Below are positions 57,683-64,000 of a stretch of 64,000 nt of DNA, piece after piece. The translations under genes were made by a program, and so were the position numbers. The notes under the pieces are model-generated. The model searched no databases, was not told where the DNA came from, and saw nothing but the letters and a program-made list of their open reading frames with translations. Source of the DNA: Azolla caroliniana (taxonomy: Eukaryota > Polypodiophyta); assembly GCA_043228905.1 (NCBI GenBank), contig JBHGNT010000016.1, forward strand, positions 1,798,001 through 1,862,000. The letters are read 5' to 3'. The first letter of the stretch is position 1. Each line of letters begins with the position of its first letter.

Positions 57683-59660
57683 CTGAGGCACAAAGAATCA
57701 CCAAAGAGATAAACCGGGAAATGATAACAAAGCAATTTGGCCATGTTTACACATTTTGAAGACATCTCACTACTTTTTCACGTGGGCCCTAGAAGTGTTT
57801 CTGCATAGGTCGCATATTTGAGTTTCTCCATAATGCGTGTACAGAGTATACATGCTTATGCACGTGGCCTTTAATCTATATGTATGGTTTAGAGCTAGTA
57901 CAGGATAACAAACTGCAGCGCATTTCTTGCAGATGTCTTATCACTTCATACCGGTTTTCCGAGAAGATTTATATGCATATGCACGTTGAATTATGTATGT
58001 GTACAATTATGTTCATGAATGTTATGACTAGAAAAGAAAAACCGAGAAAATGCAGAGGGCATTCCAGCACGTGAAGTTTAAAGAGATATATTACTTTTCA
58101 GGCAGATTATATATGTGCGTATCAAATGCATTTGCAAGTATGTACGTATATGTCTGTGTTAATTGTCAAATATCCGTTTTTATTACAAACTTTTGAGAAA
58201 AGTCTGTAGGACAAAGATGTAAATACCCAAATGTAAAAGAGGCATAACGCCATTGAATAAGTATTTAGCTCTTCGTCTTCACTTTCCATCCTAAGCCTGA
58301 TTTTAGTTTTTTCTTTTCTTTCTCTCACCTTCATTAAGCCTTGACTTCAACTTAAGCTAGAAGCACAGATCCTAAGTTGCCATGTTAGGTATTTGAGCTT
58401 AATCTTCATTGAGCACGGTTAGTTTCATCCAGTTAATAAGAGTGTGGTGTTGGTATATAGATTTCTCATGTTTTCTTTACTAGTTAAGTAATTAATTAGC
58501 TTAAATATCATAGACTAAGTCTGTCATGAACACGTTTATTAGCTATTTTAGTTGTTAGATTGGGTACGAGAAGACGTCTTGCAGCTGATCTAGTTCACTC
58601 CATCAGCACTTTGCAACAACTAACCAACGAGGCATATTTCATGATATGGTAAGAAGGAAGGACCCTTTTTTCTTGACATTCAATCTCTTTGCACTTATTC
58701 ACAGTATAAGATAAACATTAAGGTATGACCAGACCCTTTTAACTTCACAAATCTGTTTATACTTATGCTATAAGCAAATTATGCTTCATCGATACAAGAC
58801 TATAGCATGTAATATGTATGCATGAAGTGTATGTACATAGATAGGATGTCAGGCATATAAATGCCACTTTTATACAGGTGAAACAGAGAAGTGAGGTTCG
58901 TTTTACAAATCAAGCGATTGTTGAGATTCTCTACACACACACACAATGTGTGTGTGTGTGTGTGTGAATGTGCCATAATTGTGCGTATTAAATTGTTTAC
59001 AATAAGTTTCCAGTAAACCTCTAAATCAAACGGAATACAGAGTGAAAGAAATTAGGGCAGATCCCATACTATTTCAACACAAGGGAAAAGCGGTAGATCA
59101 TAGAGAGAACCCGTTGATCACTCACCTCTAAGAAGACGATGAGATACCAAGGGTTCTAGGTGCTTCTTCTTCTTCTTCGATTTCTTCTTCTTCTTCTTTC
59201 TTCTTCTTCTTCTTCTCCTTCTTCTTCTGAACAGCAACAAGCCTGGATTCCTCCTTTCTTTCAGTCATTTCACCTTTAGTTATTCGTTCTTTCTTCGACT
59301 TATTCGTTTCTTTCTTCTCCGTCTCCTTCTCCTTCAGGCTTCCGGCTTCCGGCTTCTTCAACATAAAGCGTGGATTCCTCCTTTCTTTCTGTCATTTCAC
59401 CTTTACTTTTCATCTTTCTTCGACTTATCCCTTCTTTCTTCTTCGTCTTCCGTCTTCTTTAACATAAAAGAAGCATGGATTCCTCTGATCTGTCGGTGTT
59501 TTCTTCTCCTCCTCCGGAAAGGATTATGGGCTCTTTCTTCCTTTTAACCTATCGGAAATCGGTGTCACCTGGTCCCCAAGTCAAACACCTTAGGTCAAGT
59601 CAAGGTCAGACTTCTGGTCGAACATCCATGCTTATGCTCCGCCTCTAATCCTCAGACCCC
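57683..59660 (-). other. 5' leader intron and repeat-rich leader of copy B
   Basis: The leader intron runs from donor GTGAGT at 59125 to acceptor TGCCTCAG at 57683. The exon upstream holds a CTT/AAG run (59160-59230) and three related units starting GnnTGGATTCCTC near 59241, 59369 and 59474. A minus ORF of 78 codons (59364-59128), Glu/Lys-rich, ends six bases before the donor and could be an upstream ORF if transcription starts far enough out. Confidence 0.5.
58933..58966. repeat. AC/GT inverted microsatellite
   Basis: (AC)n runs directly into (TG)n through AAT, giving arms of about 13 bp that can fold back with almost no loop. It lies in the copy B leader intron. Confidence 0.85.
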
Positions 59661-61501
59661 CCGGTAAACTAAGTTATGGATGATATGTTTTCTAGGCAAT
59701 TTAAGTGACGAGCATTGCATTCTTCTACCGAATAAGTTATTGTGGGCCACAAATAATTCGTTTACAAGCTAAGTTTCTTATCTGAAATCCACATTGATGT
59801 TTTGCAATAAGTCTTTGGTTGTGAAAAACATGAACAAATTACCTGTGAAGATCCATGACAACAAGCAATTGAGATATGTAATGTAAGATCTTACCCATGA
59901 AGATCCAATCTACATATATCATTAGCTTATTGCTTTGCATTTGGCTAGGTTTCTTCTAAAATGGACTAAAACCCCATGTTGCTATTTACTAATATGCACA
60001 AAATCATTGGTTGGCAAACAATGTGATTAAAAAAGGAATCACCTTTGGCAATCTATTTTGATGTGGCATGCATGATAAATGACAAAGGAAATTACGTCAA
60101 TAGACAACCAAAAGCCAACACATCCTCAATTCATAATAAGGGCTTTTCCAATTGACAAATGGATTTACATACTATGGTCATGGTTAGACAATGTTCTACC
60201 TTTCAATTGTGGCATGATGGCATATAACAATATCATAACACGTAAGGGTATATCAACTTCCGATGCTGAGAATGTACATCTTAGTTGACTATTTACTTTT
60301 AAGAGAAAGAAGCAATCCGTCTTTAACTTGTAATGGTATTCAATCAATTATGTTTGAAGTTTGTTCAACAACGTTGCATATTAAATATATTGTTATTGCA
60401 TTGAAGGATTAATTGTACAATGCTTTTATGTATTAGGACAAAAGGAAATTTGGCCTTGACGTTGTCAACAGGTATGGGTACGTTGTAGGAGGAAGGTGTC
60501 AAGTATCATTGCATTCATGAGATGATTGAATACGGGTATTTTGTAGGAGGAAGATGTCAAGTATCATTGCATTCATGAGATGATTGAATACGCTTGTCAC
60601 AAAGTTGCAAGTCAATAACCTTTGCTAATTGATTTGTTTGGAAGCTTTGGAAGTCAATACACATTAATAGCTTATAAATGCTTATAACTAAGAAATAAAA
60701 TGTACACAAAATAAGGCTGTTGTTTAAACTTTAAACATGCCATTGCATGATATCACTTTTCTAAACTCCAACCGAACATTGCAAAACTAATAGATAGAGA
60801 AAATTTTAAACAACTCTTGTTTCTAAAGTCTGGGGATTCTAGTATATTCAATTGCCGAAACAAGTCACAAGCATCTCAATAATATGAAATTTCGACCCTC
60901 AAAAGAGAGCTTTTTTACAAGTATAGAAGTTAAATCTATTCGTTTGACCTTCAAAAGGCCATTTTAGAATTATGACATACTGGTTTCAGATGCCTAAATA
61001 CTCTCTATAATGCTATAAACAAAACACAAAACTGGATTGGAATAGTTAATAATTCACGACTTTTGTACACTGATGTATGTAAAGATCATATTAGAATCCT
61101 TGTTGCAAGTACTTGCTAAAATCTCTCCATGGATTACACATGCAAATGGAGGAAAACACAAACGATAAAAAAAAAGTGCTCAATTTACTCTATATAACAT
61201 AATATCACAAACTCAATATAGCAAATTAGCAGACATTTACAACAGTATTCAAAATAGCATTAAACTAGATCAATTGTTCTAAGATGAATTTGTTCAATAT
61301 AGCATAGAAAAAAAGAAACTAGTCAATACTTTTAATTTAAATCCAATCCTTGACCAATCAATTTCTAATCAGCACACCATAAACTTTGGGAAGAATCTGC
61401 ATTAGGGAGAAGAACACTTCAATGCAATGACACCAAAAACTAATAAGATAGAATATACAATAAGCATGGTAAGCATACATATGTATGTTTTGTATACCTT
61501 A
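59661..61501. other. Intergenic DNA
   Basis: Up to about 60,080 it resembles the upstream flank of copy A (51,060-51,340). A short direct duplication of about 62 bp sharing GGAGGAAG(G/A)TGTCAAGTATC lies near 60,489 and 60,548. No gene recognised in the remainder. Confidence 0.55.
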
Positions 61502-63381
61502 TTAGTCAACATTCACATTCACGGCTTTCTCAAACTTATCCACAGGGAGAGTTGGGATATAACCCGAGAGAGGCACGTGATTACTCTTGAGACCCTCAAC
61601 GATTTGATTGAACTTTTCAGCACAAAAGAGCGTGGGTGGAGCGGCAAAGTGCACGGCCTGGGGTGCATAAGGCAGTTTCAAGAACTGTTTCCAAGCAGTG
61701 AACGTGAGTTCTTCAGCAACCGGTTCATAGATTGCATAATAGGATTTCGCAGTCTCCACTAACCCATTCTTCTGAAGGTCCAGCACAACTGACTTAACTG
61801 CCTCTGGGACTTGCTTTGCAATGCCATATGCTTGAAATGACTTATCTTTGATAGACTGAGGAACGACACCATCAATCACTCCTACTGCATCGTCCACCTG
61901 TTAAACCAACTTGGAAGAAGATCAACATTAAGGCATTTCTCAAGAATATACGAATAGATAGATGTATAACATGGTGCAACATACAATAATGTGGATCAAA
62001 AATATAATGCTTGTATAGTCTACAATTAAAACAGCATGACTAGCCTAAACACATGTAGCATCCAAAAGCCATTATGTACAAAACGTCAAACTGTGTTGAT
62101 AAATTGCCTCTAGAAAAACAAGCAAGAGAACATAAAATTAAAAGTACAGTCTGTATAAGGCACAATGCGCATATATAGATGTAAATAACAATAATAATGA
62201 CATTTTATTTGGACGTCTTCAAAATGTCAGACACTTGGGACATCAAAAAGAGTTAGAGAGCAAAACAATAGTAACAATCGATAACAATAGATTGATTAAA
62301 ATGGGAGGTTAAGTTCCCCTGAGATAATAAATTTTGGGGTGAGAAAAGTCGAGAAACTAGCACAACTTTGAGGAATGGAAGGCCTACATAATGTACAATA
62401 AAATAAGACATGGCAAGAAAACATGTGAGGATAACAAGGACCTGAGCAAGAGTCTCTCAGAAAATCCAGTATATATACGTTCCTCACAGAGAAGTCAATA
62501 AAGGACAAACTGGCCTTTAAAAGTCAAGGCAAATGATAGTTGCCTATCAACAGGATTAAATGAAAGTAACAGCAGTAACTTCAACAAAACGTAAACATGG
62601 AGCTTGAGGATCAAGTTCCTCTCCTGTAAAATATTTCCAATAGATCCAGTAAAAGGAAGAAAAAACAAAAGAAAATATTCTGAAACCCGAAGAAAAAAAA
62701 CTCATAATTTCCTATCCTTTTCATGCATGGAAATGGAACTTGATCAAACAGCGACGAAGAGTGCATGATCAGATGTCTTTTAACTGAAAGAAGACACAAC
62801 ACATAAATTTACGAAAAACGAAAACACCATGAATGATCATGCGAACGGATATTATCTGCATAGAAATAAATCAGCCTGCTCCAGAAATAGAACAATAACA
62901 TACAGAAACAAACAAAGTCCTACCTTTCTGTGGGCATATAAACAAAAAGAAACAACCACTGATTTACCTTTCTGCCAACATATAAACACAGCAATTTTCA
63001 TATGGTTTTTCTTAGAAACAAATCAACAGGGTAAGAAACAGAAATAAACATCAAATAAACGCAGAGTTATCCTTTTTGTCAACAATCAAGAGAAAGTATT
63101 TCATACATTTTGCTAGAAATGTATCAACAACCAACAATAAAAACAAATACTCTTACCTTTTTGTCAACAAAGAGCAATATTTCATATGGTTTGCCTTCTA
63201 TTTTCTGATACACGGGCCCAACCACAGTTTTCACAGTGCTCTCTACGCTGTGAACACCGGGCTTAAGGGGGCCTGAGCTATCCTTTGCAAATTCGTAAAC
63301 GTTAGCAAGGTACTTTGTCGCCTTATCAACAACTATTTCTGCCACACCAAGATATTTGAGCCCTGATTGCTGCTGCTCGGT
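61502..63381 (-). CDS. REF/SRPP-family lipid-droplet protein (5' end not resolved)
   Basis: Two exons are clear: 63381-63157 (75 codons) and 61897-61502 (131 codons plus stop), joined in phase 0. The first carries the family signature: LKYLGVAEI, VYEFAKDSSGPLKPGVHSVE, TVKTVVGPVYQK and LLFVDKKV. The second has VVPQSIKDKS, AWKQFLKLPYAPQ, and a C-terminus KSNHVPLSGYIPTLPVDKFE. REF/SRPP proteins coat rubber particles and, in most plants, lipid droplets (LDAP); they also appear in stress responses. The start codon is not in these exons. A possible upstream piece ends at a donor near 63839, but its ATG frame does not join in phase; the reading frame that does join has no ATG before a stop. So the first exon is likely beyond 64000 or very short. 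Confidence 0.88.
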
Positions 63382-63439
63382 CTTCAAAAACAAAAAGGGA
63401 AAGGAAAAAGCGATCAAAACTTCATCACGATCATAAGCA

Positions 63440-63760
63440 TGGACGGAAAAGAAAGAATCTATGAAAAATTCACGATCATGAGAGATAATAAGAAAATCTA
63501 AGTGTCGTAATAAGATGAAGCTATGAATATCCTGAGTAGTCTTGGATGTTCGGTCTGCAAAGAGATAAAGAGGTCTAAACATCACAATAATAATAAGTAT
63601 GGGCGACAAAGAAGAAGTTATGAAAAGTTCAAATTCCTGAGAAATAATAAGTATATCTAAGTTTCGTAATAAGATTAAGCTATGAATATCCTGAGTAGTC
63701 TTAGATGTTTGGTTTGCAAAGATAATGCAGAATCCTAATACAACGAAGCAGAAAGCAATA
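63440..63760. repeat. 159-bp tandem duplication in REF/SRPP 5' intron
   Basis: TATGAATATCCTGAGTAGTC recurs at 63522 and 63681 within two related blocks that also share GTCGTAATAAGAT/GTTTCGTAATAAGAT. A more worn third block may follow from about 63,865. Confidence 0.82.
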
Positions 63761-64000
63761 ACAGGATCTAAATCCTGACTATTAGGCGTGCAAAGATAAG
63801 ATCTAAGAATCATAAGATGAAAATGCTACAAAATACCTTGAGCTTTGACTGCTCATTGTGAGAATGAAAAAGGTCTCATTATAGTCATAATAAGAAGAAG
63901 ATACGAAATGTTTTGGGTCCGACAGCAAACAAATTATCTAAGCATCATAAGAAAAATTAGATGATATGACAATTCCAAAATGCCGTTCGGAACATTTAAT

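Noticed and set aside
63124-63813. 229-residue ORF as the true REF/SRPP N-terminus
   Set aside because: The first 144 residues translate duplicated intronic DNA; an acceptor at 63382-63385 and the family start near LKYLG argue for splicing.
1-64000. CRISPR arrays, bacterial operons, tRNA or rRNA genes
   Set aside because: None seen; repeats are tandem duplications, microsatellites or LTRs, and the genes are spliced plant nuclear genes.

Overview
The window is nuclear DNA of a land plant, almost certainly a flowering plant. It carries AT-rich intergenic DNA, spliced genes with GT-AG (and a few GC-AG) introns, Ty1/copia elements, LINE relics and plant gene families (JASON, ENTH/VHS trafficking adaptor, PEN-2, HESO1-type uridylyltransferase, REF/SRPP). 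The species cannot be named from sequence alone. Exon models below were built by hand from splice sites and reading frame. Those for JASON, the ENTH/VHS gene, PEN-2, the WxHWxG-type gene and both uridylyltransferases close exactly in frame.

Region 1 (1 to about 15,100) is a nested retrotransposon block. The host is an old plus-strand Ty1/copia element whose 5' LTR lies left of the window; its fragments are 1-204, 5717-5787, 11111-14695, and a 3' LTR from 14696. Its gag zinc-knuckle region was hit twice, 71 bp apart. One insertion is a young, apparently intact minus-strand Copia element (205-5711) with near-identical LTRs and a 1344-residue Gag-Pol ORF. The other is an older minus-strand non-autonomous element (5788-11110) that has long LTRs and a Gag-like ORF but no recognisable pol, and carries a GC-rich internal array of degenerate direct repeats.

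Region 2 (15,100-40,190) is a gene-poor stretch with local tandem duplications and microsatellites. It holds a JASON-type gene (plus, 20417-22988), an ENTH/VHS adaptor of the tepsin/MTV1 type (plus, 25141-28652) and a two-exon PEN-2 gene (minus, 33088-35881). The PEN-2 upstream region is a triplicated segment with eight TTGACC hexamers. LINE-type relics lie at 37.2-39.1 kb.

Region 3 (40,190-64,000) holds a two-exon, probably plastid-targeted gene of uncertain family (40191-41374). It also has two tandem minus-strand HESO1-like terminal uridylyltransferase genes (45254-49699 and 52885-57587) that arose by a segmental duplication including flanks, and a REF/SRPP lipid-droplet-type gene (minus, 61502-63381, 5' end not resolved). 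The two uridylyltransferase copies share all intron positions, including two GC-AG introns. They differ in a long coiled-coil tail, in a C-terminal Trp-Arg motif and in 5'-leader splicing.

The genes are not an operon; each is an independent nuclear transcription unit. No CRISPR arrays, tRNA or rRNA genes were seen. The most unusual items are the double nested insertion with the gag-only repeat-bearing element, the tandem uridylyltransferases with conserved GC-AG introns, and the W-box-like array upstream of PEN-2.
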